A stretch of 64,000 nt of DNA, taken from contig OU696572.1 in the NCBI GenBank assembly GCA_916048095.2, forward strand, positions 6,467,362-6,531,361, written 5' to 3'. A program made the position numbers and the translations under genes. Source of the DNA: Sacculina carcini. Taxonomy: Eukaryota > Arthropoda > Thecostraca > Sacculinidae. A model generated the notes under the pieces. That model ran no database searches. It saw nothing but the letters and a program-made list of their open reading frames with translations, and was not told where the DNA came from. Numbering within the stretch: the first letter of the stretch is position 1; the number at the start of each line of letters is the position of its first letter. Positions 30,233 through 42,249 of this stretch are shown one piece after another.

Positions 30233-31777
30233 ACGCGCTGACGGTGTATTTGCTCCAAGCCGGGTTTCCCACATGCATAATACTCATTGTATAGACGAAT
30301 TCATTCCCCATAATTTACACGATAATTTACATCATGTTGATAAAAACCTAACACATTTAGAATTTTCCAATCTTGTAAGCGAAACAAATGGACTTTATAT
30401 CGTGCATATTAACGCTAGGAGCCTCAAGTCTAATTTTGATAATTTTGTATATTTCATAAAAAATTGCTTAAGCGTATATATAATAGCAGTTTGTGAGACA
30501 TGGTTTGATTCAAGTACTCATTTGGATTTATATAATTTAGAATCACATAAATTATTTACATTAAATCGAAATAATAGAAGATCAGGTGGGGTTGCTTTAT
30601 ACATACACACAAAATATAATGCAGTTTCAGTTGAACACATGACAAAATCTATGGATAATTTATTTGAATGTTTAACGATCAAGATGAACACGGATATGAA
30701 ATGTAAAAGTTATATATATATATATATATATATATGACTGTAGTTTACAGGACACCATCTTCCAATATAAATGATTTCACAGATCACTTGAGCAACATGT
30801 TATCAACACATACATTTACAAACAATATAATTGCCGGGGACTTCAACATTGACATATCAAGATACGAACAATATAATGCACAACAATTTAAAAACACCAT
30901 GCACAGCCTGGGCTATATTGCTTTAATAAAATCTCCCACTAGAGTAACAACTTCCACCACAACCGTCATAGATAATATATTCACAAATATCTCTAGGCAC
31001 AGTATAACTTCTGGCACAATTTCCTTTGACATAAGTGACCATTTACCAGTATACTGCAATATCAAAGATTTCATTAAGCCTCCTCCAGCTAACACATATA
31101 CACTGAAAAGAATTATACAAGAACAATCTAAACAGGCATTTATTAATGAATTGCAATTAGTTGATTAGAGCTGGATTGAGGCAGAAGATGTGAATGATTC
31201 CTTTGATATTTTCATGCATGTATACCAGACAATAGTAAATAAACACTTTCCACTAAGAAAACTTCATCATAAGGATAAAAAGTACTTGCCATGGTTGACA
31301 AAAGGATTGAATATATCATGTAGAAATATAAACATTTTGTACAGAAAGTTCATCCGAAGCAAACTGGTGGAGGACCAAAAACACTACACAAAATACAGAA
31401 ACAAGCTCACCACTCTATTAAGAGTAGCCAAACAAAACCACTATGCAGAATTATTCTCAAAATGCAACAACAACATCAAACACACTTGTAAATATATTAG
31501 GGAAATAATTGGGAATCCAAAAGCCAGTAATAATTACCCTACTCTTTTTCATCAGGACAACAATATTGTCACTGATCCAATGCATATTGCCACCAAATTC
31601 AATGAGTACTTTATAAATATAAGTCAAATACTTAAGAAAGATGTAAAATATAGAGAATACCTTAATTTGTTATCCAGAGACTATCGTGACAGTATGTTTC
31701 TTGAGCCCATAAGCAAAAGTGAAATTTTAAACAAAATTAGGGCCTGTGAAAGCAAATGCTCAGATGATATTTATGGT
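30222..31777 (+). pseudogene. LINE ORF2, endonuclease domain and linker
   Basis: From ATG 30222 the endonuclease signatures appear in order: VHINARSLKSNFD, AVCETWFD with the catalytic Glu, RRSGGVALYIH, then after a TA run at 30711-30735 that shifts the frame, VVYRTPSS, IAGDFNIDI and FDISDHLPVYC. A TAG at 31166-31168 interrupts. The linker YLPWLTKGLNISCRNINILY and the pre-RT region follow to DDIYGL, where the 9-kb insertion begins. RT continues at 40823. The domain nicks target DNA; three or more lesions make it inactive. Confidence 0.85.
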
Positions 31778-32155
31778 TTAAACAACAACAACAACGCCAA
31801 CGTGTATTTGCTATAGCGCCGGTAAAACACAAGCGCGAAAAACGGAAAACATCAATTGAGATAAAACGACAATTGTAAAGAATATGGGAGAAATAAGCAA
31901 GTAAAAGAAAGAGAAGTCACAAAACAACCAAAATTTGTAAATAGCAAGCACAAGCACAAAGGGCACAGTTCCAAAAAATCAAGTGGTATGTTCGAACAAT
32001 AAAATCGACAGAGAATTATTACAGAGAACATTCACAATAGAATAAATATAGCAGCAAGGAAGGAAAGTAAGCAGTAACTGTGCTCAAGACAGGGAAAAAT
32101 AAGACAACGAGGAGAATTGAAACAATCATGAAACGGAGAAATAGTTCAAACAATA

Positions 32156-33632
32156 TCACAGAGAGGCGAAAGGAGAGAGAGAGTGAGAGACGGGATCAAA
32201 TGAAATGTCAAAAAGGTACAGGCGAAGCCGACGGCGGAATGACCAGAATGTAGAGGCGCGGGTGATATGAGAGGGAAGAGAATTATACAAGCGAGGGGCG
32301 TAAAAGAAGAACGATTTAGAGGACCAGGAAGATTCATTAGATGCACGAGGACAAGCGAGAGGAAGAGGGCGACGAGAGGAGTGTGAGTCAGTGGGAGTCA
32401 AAAGATTAGTAAGATAAGAAGGTTGGTGAGGATCATGCAGAAGCTTGTAAATGAGACAGCAAAGGCGAAAATGAATTCGTGGGATGATAGGAAGCCAATG
32501 GAGTTGAAAAAGTAGGTGAGACGTGTGGCGAGAAAAGGTAGGATGAAAGACAAATCGACAAGATTGGTTGATCACACGCTGAAGGATTAAGAGATGAGAA
32601 CGAGGAGCACTAAAGTAAAGCGAGTTGCAGTAGTCTAACCTGGGGAAAATGAGAGTATGAACAAGAGTGATGGCGGAATTTTTATCAAGATAGGGACGTA
32701 TAGGGTAGAGAGAGCGCAGAATAAGACAAGTGCGGGCGACAGAAACGATATTGTCAAAGCAGGAGAGCGAAGAGACAAAGATATAGCCGAGATTGCGAAC
32801 AGCAGTTGAGATAGGAAATGGGAGAAGAGGAGGTGAAATACGAGGTGGATGGAGGACGATGAACTCAGACTTAGAAGTATTCAAGTACAGCTGCCGAGAG
32901 GCGGCCCATGAGGAAATTTCAGAAAGTATATGAGAGAGAAAGGAGGGAGTATCAGGAGTGACAGGAATGAGGAATTGGATGTCATCGGCATAGATTTTGA
33001 AAGTAATGGAATGTTTTCGAAGAACAGGGCAAAGAGAAGACATATATAGATTAAATAATAGTGGGCCAAGGACGGAATCTTGGGGAACACCAGATCGAAG
33101 AGGGAAGTGAGCAGAGGTAGAAGAATTGAAGTCAACTGAGTAAGTACGATCAGTGAGATAAGATTTCAGAAGAGAAAGGGCGGAAGAAGATAGACCCAAA
33201 CAGGAAAGATCACGAATAATAATAGGGTGACTAACAAGATCAAAAGCCGAGGACAGATCAAGTGATACCAAGAGGACAGATTGACGGTAGGAGAAATGTG
33301 AAATGGTATCATTACACAAGGAAATAAGTACAGATTCAGTAGAGTGAGCAGAGCGGAAACCAGATTGACACGGGTCAAGGAATTTAGAGGTGTAAGGAGA
33401 GAGATGCAATGAAATAGCGGATTCAAGGAGTTTGGAGGGAAGACTGAGGAGAGATATAGGACGGTAATTGGTGAGAGCAGCGGGATCAGGAGTTGGTTTT
33501 TTTATTATGGGTCGAACAATAGCATGTTTGTCTGGCAAGAAAACACCATGCAGAAAAGAAGAGTTGATAAGGTGGAGAAGGTAAGGCACAAGAGAAGGAA
33601 GAGACACAGAAATAGCTCGAAAATTAATTGAG
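32156..33632 (-). pseudogene. LINE ORF2, reverse transcriptase and C-terminal part
   Basis: A long open frame holds the RT motifs: LTNYRPISLLSLPSKLLE, SGFRSAHSTESVL, LVSLDLSSAFDLV, GVPQDSVLGPLLF and KIYADDIQF (catalytic YADD), then LGYIFVSSLSCF and the C-terminal block LLFQLHWLPIIPRIHFR and YNSLPSHITRA. The usual PQG is PQD here. The reading enters from the LTR insertion point at 33632 in the same frame as the part at 38191. RT itself is unbroken, but upstream lesions kill ORF2. Stop at 32156-32158, followed by a 3' UTR. Confidence 0.88.
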
Positions 33633-33637
33633 TCCGA

Positions 33638-34338
33638 TATAACAAAGTTATAATCAGACCAGTTTTCTATCTGCCAGTTTACTCAGTTTTCTTTCTCTCT
33701 CTTTCTCTCAGTTTACTTTCGCGTTCTTTCGCGGCTTGCTTGTGCAGCTGTCGTTAGGCTAATTTATGTGTTAGAGCGACGCCAGTATTACACGGTGCCT
33801 GATATGTTTGGCAACGTGTGGAGTATGGGTGACAGTAATTAATGACCCTTTTTTGTACGTCTGACTTGGCTGATCATCTCGAGGCAACACGCCTGTGTAC
33901 TGTCATATCTCGTTTAGAAATAGCTTGTGTCCCGGTTGTGTACCTCGAGCGGTTTGGTCAGCTGGCATTGCTTGCGGAATATGGTGCCAACGACGTGTGT
34001 TCGTAGGTATATAACCCGGGGTTTACTAAGAATAGGGAGGCTAGGCTTGGGCGGTGCTTGTGCTGTGCTTGTTGGTGGGAGTTGGTTTAGTTTTGGCTTG
34101 GACTAGCGACTTGCGATGTAGGACTCACCATTATTAAGTCGTCATTAGAGCATTAGGTTCAGGACTTTATTAAGTGTTAAGAGTAGATTTGACTGGTTGC
34201 CCTGAATACACAATTCAACTTCGACTGGGTGACTATTACTTGTTATCGCGGAACACAACATCAAGAGGAACTATCAAGACATCACGATCAGCCGAACGAA
34301 GATCAACATAACAACATATTATTATTACCACTGTTACA
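33638..34338 (+). repeat. Left LTR
   Basis: It starts TATAACAAAGTT and ends ACCACTGTTACA. It contains GTAGGTATATAACCCGGG as a likely TATA box. The orientation is inferred from that box only. Confidence 0.8.
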
Positions 34339-37300
34339 TTTGATGCTGTGAGCCGGATAGCTACTGATTGAAGCCATGACAACCCGTACGACTACAAATC
34401 GCTGTAGTGACCAGACAACTACAGAATTATTGCTGAATAGCATCATCGTATCGAATGTTCGGTCGATCACACCGGTGGCTCAATGAACTGTGAGGTGAGT
34501 TTTATCTCAATTTTCCTTAAGCCTTGTCAGCATCCAGAGCCTTACTCAGAATAAAATTAGGAAATATAAGAAATATATTTGGATGAAATATGGAGCAAAT
34601 ATAGATCAGGAAATATCAGTGATATTAAGTATGAAAAAAATGAACTAAAACCACCACTGAATATGGCCAGTATATGGTTCAGAAAGCAAAACCCAGAAAT
34701 AATTTTGCTGCTAATGTTAAAAATCAATATGTTATGTAAATATAGGAGGACCTCCAATCAATATTTTATTAGATGCTTGGAGTGATGTATGAATAATATC
34801 GAAATTTTGCGTGAAGAAACTAAGTTGCATGTCTTGTAGGATGCGTTTGACTAGTATAAAGGGGACAAGATTGAACAATATTGCACTTATTAAATGATCG
34901 GTGTCTTTTGTGAATTTTGACACTAAATATTCTATTAGAGGACACGAAACTAAAGGACAGTTGGATATTAGGCTGGGATCTGTTTAATTATTTGTATAAT
35001 TATTATGGTGTACAATTGGACTTTGATATTTTTATTATAATGTCAAAACAAGTACTATATACGACTGAGAAATATGAGAAGACAATCACTGACAAATACT
35101 TTTTTTTAATCAGGACGAGATGTTGAAATATTTGAAATGAAATGTAAAACTATCTGTCAAGAGTGACAGATATTTAAGAACATACATTTAAAGTATGTAT
35201 AGCAACGCATATAAGATGCATTGGAACGTCAGGGCACGATACGCCGCAGATGACTAAATATATAAATGAATGATGACTAAATAACTAAATGATTGATGAC
35301 TATATGACTAAATGACCAGATTAAGTAGATGTTGGTGTAGACACTGTGTATCTCATACCAGAAAATGAGATAATAATATATAATATATAATAATATATAA
35401 TACGAAATAATATATAGAGATAATATATCATTCGAAACGGATATCGAGGAAAGTTCCATACTGATGGATGACTGATGACTGATGCTCTCTGATGGACTAC
35501 ACTGATGGATATATGAATGCGCTAAATATTGAGCAACGAAATAATGTACGAGGCACACATGGTGTCAAAAGAGAAGAGGCTTGTGTCAACCGTCTAACGG
35601 TGAAAATACATAAGACATTTAGTTGAAAGCATTTTACATGCTACTTAATATACAAGCGGAGTTATCGAAGCAATTACTTTGTTGACTAAGTCGGTTAGTT
35701 GAAACTGGAGGCATACACAGAAGTATGCTACGACCTCAATTAACGACCAATAAAGTAGATTGTAATTATCATGGAGAATATACGCAGGAGTATGTGTGCA
35801 CTCAAAAAACAACAGACGAAACAACATTAATCTGTAGGTGTGAGAAATATATTCTTAAAACTAGAAAAATATATGTTAACTTAACAATAATAAAGTGAAA
35901 TTGGGTTTAATCAATATATATAAATACAATAATATTTCATAATGATTAAAAGTAAAACGGCTCTGGATATTGCTCCTATTAATTGTTTCCTATTAATTGT
36001 ATATTTTTCTCTCATGGATGTAACCCCTGTTTTCCTACCTTGTTGTAAATTAGTTCCGTATTTCCAAGTAGACATTGCATGCGTTTTCATTCAATTTCCT
36101 GTCTCAATCCTGCTACCACACCGACACAGAACAATGAGTCACTGGCGAGAATTGTCCGTTTTTTCGGTCTGAAGAGGCGAGATTGAGTCAACAGTGTGCT
36201 GAATCCCCTGATCAACCGTGTGCTGAACTGACAGTCTACTAACATCGACAACGAAAACAAATAGCGGACTGAGATAAGTCATTGCCGAAATCATCATCAA
36301 CACGAGCCGAGACATCACCAGCGGTTCAACGATCAACCTAATAGACCACCTGCGATAAAGATGGGGACGAGTAATCATGGAAGACGGCCGAATATTTATC
36401 AACGAGATTTACAACGAAGTACTGCAGGCGTTTGAGCACAACGACAACAGCTGGATGACTGGTGAAGCAGTGCGTGGACTACGAGTCGACACAGTATACC
36501 CCGCCGGTGTACGACCTCTGCCTGATGTGATTCAAGGTCAACACCACCTGCTTGGATCGAGCCGTGGACGCGTTCGTGGTCGGCAACACATGGTTGAATT
36601 GTTTTATTAACACGATATATCGCTCATTTTACATTCGAATTATCGCACATTATACATTTGATATGTATAATGTGTTGAGCTAGTTAGAATAAATTGTGTT
36701 AATTTTATAGCCAGGTAACCGTAACCTTATGTCCATAACCGTGTGTTAATTACAACTAAGTTAGTTTCTCATGTAGATTTGTGAGATATAGATTCATGTT
36801 GTTCTAGATTTTAAGTTACTGTGTTAGTTGCGATGAATGTATGTGATAGACATAGACATGCGCTATTTTTGACATGCGCTAGAATTTTGTTTCGTTGTAT
36901 AATTGTATGTTTAAGTACTTTGATATACACACTTGAAAATTTAGGTCAAATGGGTCATAATGAATAGTTAGGGTTATATCTAATAATTCGTGAGCGCAAA
37001 TGTAAAGATTACTGGTCTGAATAATTTTAAAACCTCACTTTTAATCAAGCTGTCGAGTATTTTGGGCTAATACTGAAAGCTGGAGCTGTCAGTTATTGAT
37101 GATGCAGGAATACCACTAAAATATTGGGATGAGGCAAGCATCGAAAAAGGACAGTTAATGTGCCAGAATTCACCAGCAATTGACTGGTGACACAGGACGT
37201 TCCTGTGTTTTATGTACTGCCCTGTCGACTCGATGTGACAGTTGATTATTACAGACGCACAATGCTGTATGCACATACTTGCGGAGTATGTGTGTATGGT

Positions 37301-37486
37301 GAGAAATGACGCTGTATAATCACTGATCAGAATTATGCCTCAGTCCTACCCTGAAGTGGAAACTCTGTAAATAATGACTGGCAGTTTGCTATAATTGCAA
37401 CTATCACGATTCAGTAGAGCCGTTGGCTTTGATGGCCGTGATTGTGTCTAGTGTTCACATTCGTTTAAAAGACCTCGCAGCTGTGA
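34339..37486. other. Interior of the LTR element, no genes seen
   Basis: AT-rich DNA with short TGATGACTAAATGACT-type repeats near 35250-35320 and TAATATATAATA words near 35365-35430. The longest sensible frame (36377-36610, MEDGRIFINEIYNEVLQAFE) matches no family. No clear PBS or polypurine tract was recognised on either strand. Confidence 0.6.
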
Positions 37487-38185
37487 TATAACAAAGTTAT
37501 AATCAGACCAGTTTTCTATCTGCCAGTTTACTCAGTTTTCTTTCTCTCTCTTTCTCTCAGTTTACTTTCGCGTTCTTTCGTGGCTTGCTTGTGCAGCTGT
37601 CGTTAGGCTAATTTATGTGTTAGAGCGACGCCAGTATTACACGGCGCCTGATATGTTTGTCAACGTGTGGAGTATGGGTGACAGTAATTAATGACCCTTT
37701 TTGTACGTCTGACTTGGCTGATCATCTCGAGGCAACACGCCTGTGTACTGTCATATCTCGTTTAGAAATAGCTTGTGTCCCGGTTGTGTAGCTCGAGTGG
37801 TTTGGCCAGCTGGCATTGCTTGCGGAATATGGTGCCAACGACGTGTGTTCGTAGGTATATAACCCGGGGTCACTAAGAATAGGGAGGCTAGGCTTGGGCG
37901 GTGCTTGTGCTGTGCTTGTTGGTGGGAGTTGGTTTAGTTTTGGCTTGGACTAGCGACTTGCGATGTAGGACTCATCATTATTAAGTCGTCATTAGAGCAT
38001 TAGGTTCAGGACTTTATTAAGTGTTAAGAGTAGATTTGACTGGTTGCCCTGCATACACAATTCAACCTCGACTGGGTGACTATTACTTGTTATCGCGGAA
38101 CACAACGTCAAGAGGAACTATCAAGACATCACGATCAGCTGAACGAATATCAACATAACAACATATCATTATTACCACTGTTACA
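37487..38185 (+). repeat. Right LTR
   Basis: Nearly identical to 33638-34338 with scattered substitutions and a few single-base indels (for example GGGGTTTACT versus GGGGTCACT). It is followed by TCCGA and then LINE ORF2 sequence. Confidence 0.85.
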
Positions 38186-38190
38186 TCCGA

Positions 38191-39609
38191 GGGAGAGTGG
38201 GACATCTTGATTGAAGACAAAAGGTGGATAATATCAGGAAGAGAGACAAAAGAAAATGAAGGAAAATTTTCGGAAGTGCGAGTATGACAGAGGGAGGATC
38301 GGAAAGGAGGGATATTCTTTAGAACAGAATCAATTTTCGCAGAGAAAAAAGACGCAAACTGAGAGGCTGTAAGATCACACGAGGTAGAAGGAGATCGAAG
38401 ACCGCAGAGAGAATTGAGAGAGGACCAAATAGATTTAGAAGAACGGGAAAGGGAAGCAAGTTTGGATTAGTAAAAATCTTGTTTGGCAATATGTAATGCA
38501 GAAACATAAGACGACCGGGCAGAGCAAAGTAGTTCCCAATCCTGTGAAGATCGAGTTCAACTCCAGACAGTTTCGGCACGCCGCTGAGTATGTTTAAGAG
38601 AATGAAGATGAGAGGAGAACCAAGGGAGAGAAGAAGTGAGAGGTTTAGACCGAGTGACCAAAGGAAACATAAAATCATTTATACCTGAGAGAACATCTGA
38701 AATGGCTGGAAAAATATCGCAGAGGGAGCCAGTAGAAGCGGTCGAGAGGAAGTAAGGAAGATAAAAGTGAAGGAAATTTAGCAGGATCAAACTGTTTGTA
38801 ATTGCGATATGAGAATGGTGGAGGACAAGCAGCACTGGAGAAAGGAAGTGAAGAAATCAAGAGGCAATGGTCAGAAATATTTGGATCAGAAGGCAATGTG
38901 AAAACATCAGGAGGAGGACGGTCTGAGGAGATAACGGGAGCGAGAGAGAGAAATAGGTCAAGAGAGTGACCAGATATGTGAGTAGGAGAAGAATTCAAAA
39001 TTGATAGACCGAGTGCCTGAAGAAGAGAAATGAAGTTCTGACAGTAAGGATTATTAGATGGGGATTCAACCCAGAAATTGAAATCCCCTACGACGATGAA
39101 GTCACTGGAGAAACGCGAGGAGACAGCATCGATGAGGTAAGGAAATTCGTTAAGGAAAAGAGGAGATGAGCCAGGGTGATTATGACGGTAGACTATCAAA
39201 AAACATAATTTAGAGAAAGAAGGAACAGCAAGGGAGAGTGCAAGGAATTCAAATGAGGAGCAATCCGGAATCAGGTCATTTACAGGAGAAACAGAGAAAG
39301 ACTTGGAAAATATACAGCCAACTCCACCGCCATAAGATTTAGAATGTGAGCGAGATTTGTGCAAGAATTGTAAGAGGAGGTAATATTTGCAGCGAAAGAA
39401 GAAACATCAGAATCGAGAAGCCAGGTTTCAGTTAAACACAAAATAGAGAGATTGAATGAAGAGATTAAATTACAGATCGGAAGAGTTTTATTTCTGCAGG
39501 AACGAATGTTAAGAAGCCCAATGGAAAGATGAGAAGGACGGGATGTTGGAGGGAAAGTAATAGGGGTAGCAACAGTAGAGTGAGAGGAGTGGTGAGAAAG
39601 TGGAAGTAG
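38191..39609 (-). pseudogene. LINE ORF2, endonuclease domain
   Basis: Directly after the ORF1 stop the same frame stays open and reaches the endonuclease start (IGLLNIRSC, then ILCLTETWLLDSD with the catalytic Glu) with no ATG in between. A frameshift near 39370 moves to SKSYGGGVGCIFSK, IVVGDFNFWVESPS and SDPNISDHCLLIS, the GDFN and SDH signatures. A further shift near 38735 and in-frame stops near 38557 and 38465 follow before SQFASFFSAKID and the LTR insertion. At least four lesions are present. Confidence 0.8.
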
Positions 39610-40665
39610 TCAAGCCTGAGGAGAAGCAACAGGAGAATCATCAGTCGCAGTGCGGAGGCGAAGAGAATTACGCACACCGATGAATGAAGGACAAGAGGAG
39701 CTGAAAGACGAATGGGAGTGAGGACGTCCTGCCTGAGCACAGTTGCGGCATTTAGCTGCCCCAGTACGATCACATTGAGAGGACCGATGAGGACCTGCAC
39801 AATGTCCACAAGATTCAGGGTGATTACAGTGGATGGCCTTGTGGCCCAGACCAGCACAGCGGAAGCAGCGAGCTACCCAGAAGCGGTCGTACACCGCACA
39901 CGACTGCAAGCCCACGAACAACCTGTCTCCCATAGAGCGGATTAGAGAGCAGCATTTCGGTGACAAAGAAAACACCGCATGAACGCCTGAGGTCTTGGGT
40001 TTCGTCAAGAAAAGCAGATGAAGTTCAAAGGACGAAGCAGCCGACAGAAATGAATTTTTCCTCTTGATGGAGGCGACTATATCTTCGGCTGAAATATCGA
40101 CAGGCACATGCGCAAGCGTAATCCTAGGTTGCCGAGGAGAGTCCGCCGGAACACTGACGTCAGTATCGGGCAGCGCCGAGCGAACGCAATCAGCGGCACG
40201 CACAGCATCAGCAGACGAATTGCAGCGCAGAACAAGCCCACCGCTGGCAGTCGGGCGAGAACTTGCAACCGGGACATCCGCGAGTGCCGGAGCCACCGAC
40301 TCAGCGACCACAGGAGAAGAACCACGCGACTTGACAACGACAGTATAGGAGCGCACAGGGACTCTCTCAGTACCAGACAACGGAAATGCAGAAATCGGCG
40401 GAGGAGAGACCGAGGCAGTCGCCAGCGAAGAAATTTTCGACTCTATGGAGGACAGCCGGGCACCGAAACCACCCACATTGCCGGCAATGTCAATGGCCAG
40501 CTTGGCGCGACCAATGCATGGAGAGCAAATCCAATTGATGGCCTTAAGAGAGTCCAGCAACGACGCGCACTTAGTGTGCGCCCATGAGTCACAGAGCGAA
40601 CATGTGACACATCTCGTGGAGTCACCACCGCCGGTCTTGCATATGACGCAGATGTCCGTGGTCAT
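39610..40665 (-). CDS. LINE ORF1: PHD finger plus zinc-knuckle Gag-like protein
   Basis: An intact 351-residue ORF starts at ATG 40665. Residues 6-50 form a PHD-type C4HC3 finger (C6, C9, C22, C25, H30, C33, C47, C50, with W45 two before C47). A Ser/Pro-rich linker and an RRM-like middle (ITLAHVPVDISAEDIVASIK near 182-201) follow, then knuckles CFRCAGLGHKAIHC, CGHCAGPHRSSQC and a CRNCAQAG... variant. PHD fingers bind histone tails and knuckles bind nucleic acid, so the protein probably packages element RNA and may contact chromatin (inference). It ends at TGA 39612-39610 followed by CTA, and the endonuclease continues in frame. Confidence 0.85.
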   Translation of the reverse strand: MTTDICVICKTGGGDSTRCVTCSLCDSWAHTKCASLLDSLKAINWICSPCIGRAKLAIDIAGNVGGFGARLSSIESKISSLATASVSPPPISAFPLSGTERVPVRSYTVVVKSRGSSPVVAESVAPALADVPVASSRPTASGGLVLRCNSSADAVRAADCVRSALPDTDVSVPADSPRQPRITLAHVPVDISAEDIVASIKRKNSFLSAASSFELHLLFLTKPKTSGVHAVFSLSPKCCSLIRSMGDRLFVGLQSCAVYDRFWVARCFRCAGLGHKAIHCNHPESCGHCAGPHRSSQCDRTGAAKCRNCAQAGRPHSHSSFSSSCPSFIGVRNSLRLRTATDDSPVASPQA

Positions 40666-40822
40666 GGCGTAGGCGATGCGAAATTCTCAATTGTGTATAC
40701 GGTTGAGGGTGCGCAAGGGTCAGGTGCAGACGCGCACAGAGACAAATGAACCCACACTCAACACCCTAGCAGACGCGAACACTGACCAATGAACCCACAC
40801 ACTAACAAAAGTGGAGTTAAAC

Positions 40823-42249
40823 ATGCAACTGATAAAATTCTCAAGTATATACATTTTAGAACCATTACGTAACATATTCAATCAATCTTTCCAAGTAGGG
40901 ACATTTCCCAAAGGCATGAAAACGGCAAAAATATGCCCAATACACAAAGCAGGAGACAACACACAATTTTGTAATTACAGACCTATATCTCTACTACCTC
41001 AATTCTCTAAGATATTAGAAAGGTGTTTTTTTGAAGAGACTGGACAATTATGTTGAGAAACACACGATCATTAATCACGGGCGGTATGGGTTCCAAACTA
41101 ATAAAAGTTTTAATCATGCAGTACTAGATTCTCAAAATTATATCACAGATTCATTAGATAAAAAATTGACAACTATCGGTATTTTCATTGACCTTAAGAA
41201 GGCATTTGATATGGTTGACCACGATCTGCTCTTGAAAAAATTGTTTGCTTATGGGATAAGGGGGAAGGCACATCAATGGTTACAAAGCTATCTGGAGTCA
41301 AGGACACAAACCGTTTCTTTTGATAATTATTTTTCTGAACCACGGAACGTACAGTGTGGAGTACCACAAGGCTCAGTGCTGGGTCCCAAACTGTTTCTTT
41401 TATTCATCAATGATTTATTTGACTATTTGAAACAAAGTAAATTAGTTCTGTTTGCTGATGACACGAATTTGTTTTTTGCAGGTAAAAATGTTGGGGACTT
41501 GGAGAATATAATGAATAGTGAACTAGAGAAACTAAGTTGGTGGCTTGATATGAACAAATTGTTATTAAATATTGATAAAACAAATTATATTGTGTTTGGT
41601 AAGCGACAATCAAAAGATATCGACATTAAAATTAGAAATAGGCAAATAAATAGAGTAGCACATACAAAGTTCCTTGGGGTGATATTTGAGGAAAATATTT
41701 CATGGAAAAAACATATCAAGTGGCTTGAAACAAAGATCTCCAAAATTTCGTTCATGTTAACAAAGATTAGACCACTGATTACTCAAAAAACATACTTGCT
41801 ACTGTATAATTGTTTGGTGAAATCCCAGCTGGGTTATTGTATTGAAACCTGGGGATCCACATATTCATCTAACCTTCAGGCACTATTCAAGCTGCAAAAA
41901 AGAACAATCAGATTAATTGAATATAAATCTCAAAATGAAAGCACTAAACCAATGTTTAAGGAGTTTAAAATTTTATCTCTCGAAAATCTAAGAGACCTAA
42001 ACATCTCAGTTTTCTCTTATCAAGCTTTTCACAACAAACTCCCAAGCAATCTTCAATGTTTTTTTCAGATCAATAGTCGACATCCGGAAAAAAATTTATA
42101 TCATCTAATAGAACACGTTACAGACAATTTTGTTTTCACAATGTAGGAGCAGGCATGTGGAATAGAATCGACAAGAGAATAAAAAGGATACTCAAATTAC
42201 ATTTATTCAAGAGAAATATTTCATCATGGCTCTTAGATAGAGAAGTATA
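40823..42249 (+). pseudogene. CR1/Jockey-like LINE ORF2, reverse transcriptase part
   Basis: This resumes the ORF interrupted at 31777: MQLIKFSSIYILEPLRNIFN, KICPIHKAGD, CNYRPISLLPQFSKILERCF, then a frameshift in a T run near 41025-41032. After that GRYGFQTNKSFNHAVLD, GIFIDLKKAFDMVDHDLL, GVPQGSVLGPKLFLLFIND and the catalytic LFADDTNLFF (near 41450-41480) are followed by the thumb KFLGVIFEENISW and a long C-terminal region to 42146. One more frame change gives the last 34 residues (MWNRIDKRIKRILKLHLF), stopping near 42249. RT motifs are intact; frameshifts break the protein. Confidence 0.88.

Larger units (their letters stand above)
33638..38185. mobile_element. LTR retroelement with no recognisable genes
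   Basis: Two ~700-bp direct repeats (33638-34338 and 37487-38185) flank 3.15 kb of AT-rich DNA. LTR ends are TATAACA and TGTTACA, near-perfect inverted. A 5-bp duplication TCCGA (33633-33637 and 38186-38190) flanks the element. The LTRs differ at roughly 15 positions by eye, so insertion is fairly recent. The interior has no gag, protease, RT or integrase motif, so it looks like a large non-autonomous derivative. A TATATAA in the LTR (near 34015) would suggest plus-strand transcription. Confidence 0.8.
31784..40816 (-). mobile_element. Nearly full-length CR1-like LINE nested in another LINE
   Basis: Flanked by TTAAAC on both sides. Its 5' end lies at 40816, with two GTGTGGGTTCATT copies in the leader. 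ORF1 is intact, ORF2 is broken, and the 3' end is a GTT-type tail (read on plus as AACAACAACAACGCC at 31784). A 4.55-kb LTR element is inserted in ORF2 at 33633-38190. Without it the LINE is about 4.5 kb, close to full length. The 3' UTR (31784-32155) has no gene. Confidence 0.8.

Noticed and set aside
31784-40816. The 9-kb insertion as a host gene cluster on the minus strand
   Set aside because: All its coding text is LINE ORF1/ORF2 and it is bounded by a 6-bp target duplication inside another LINE.
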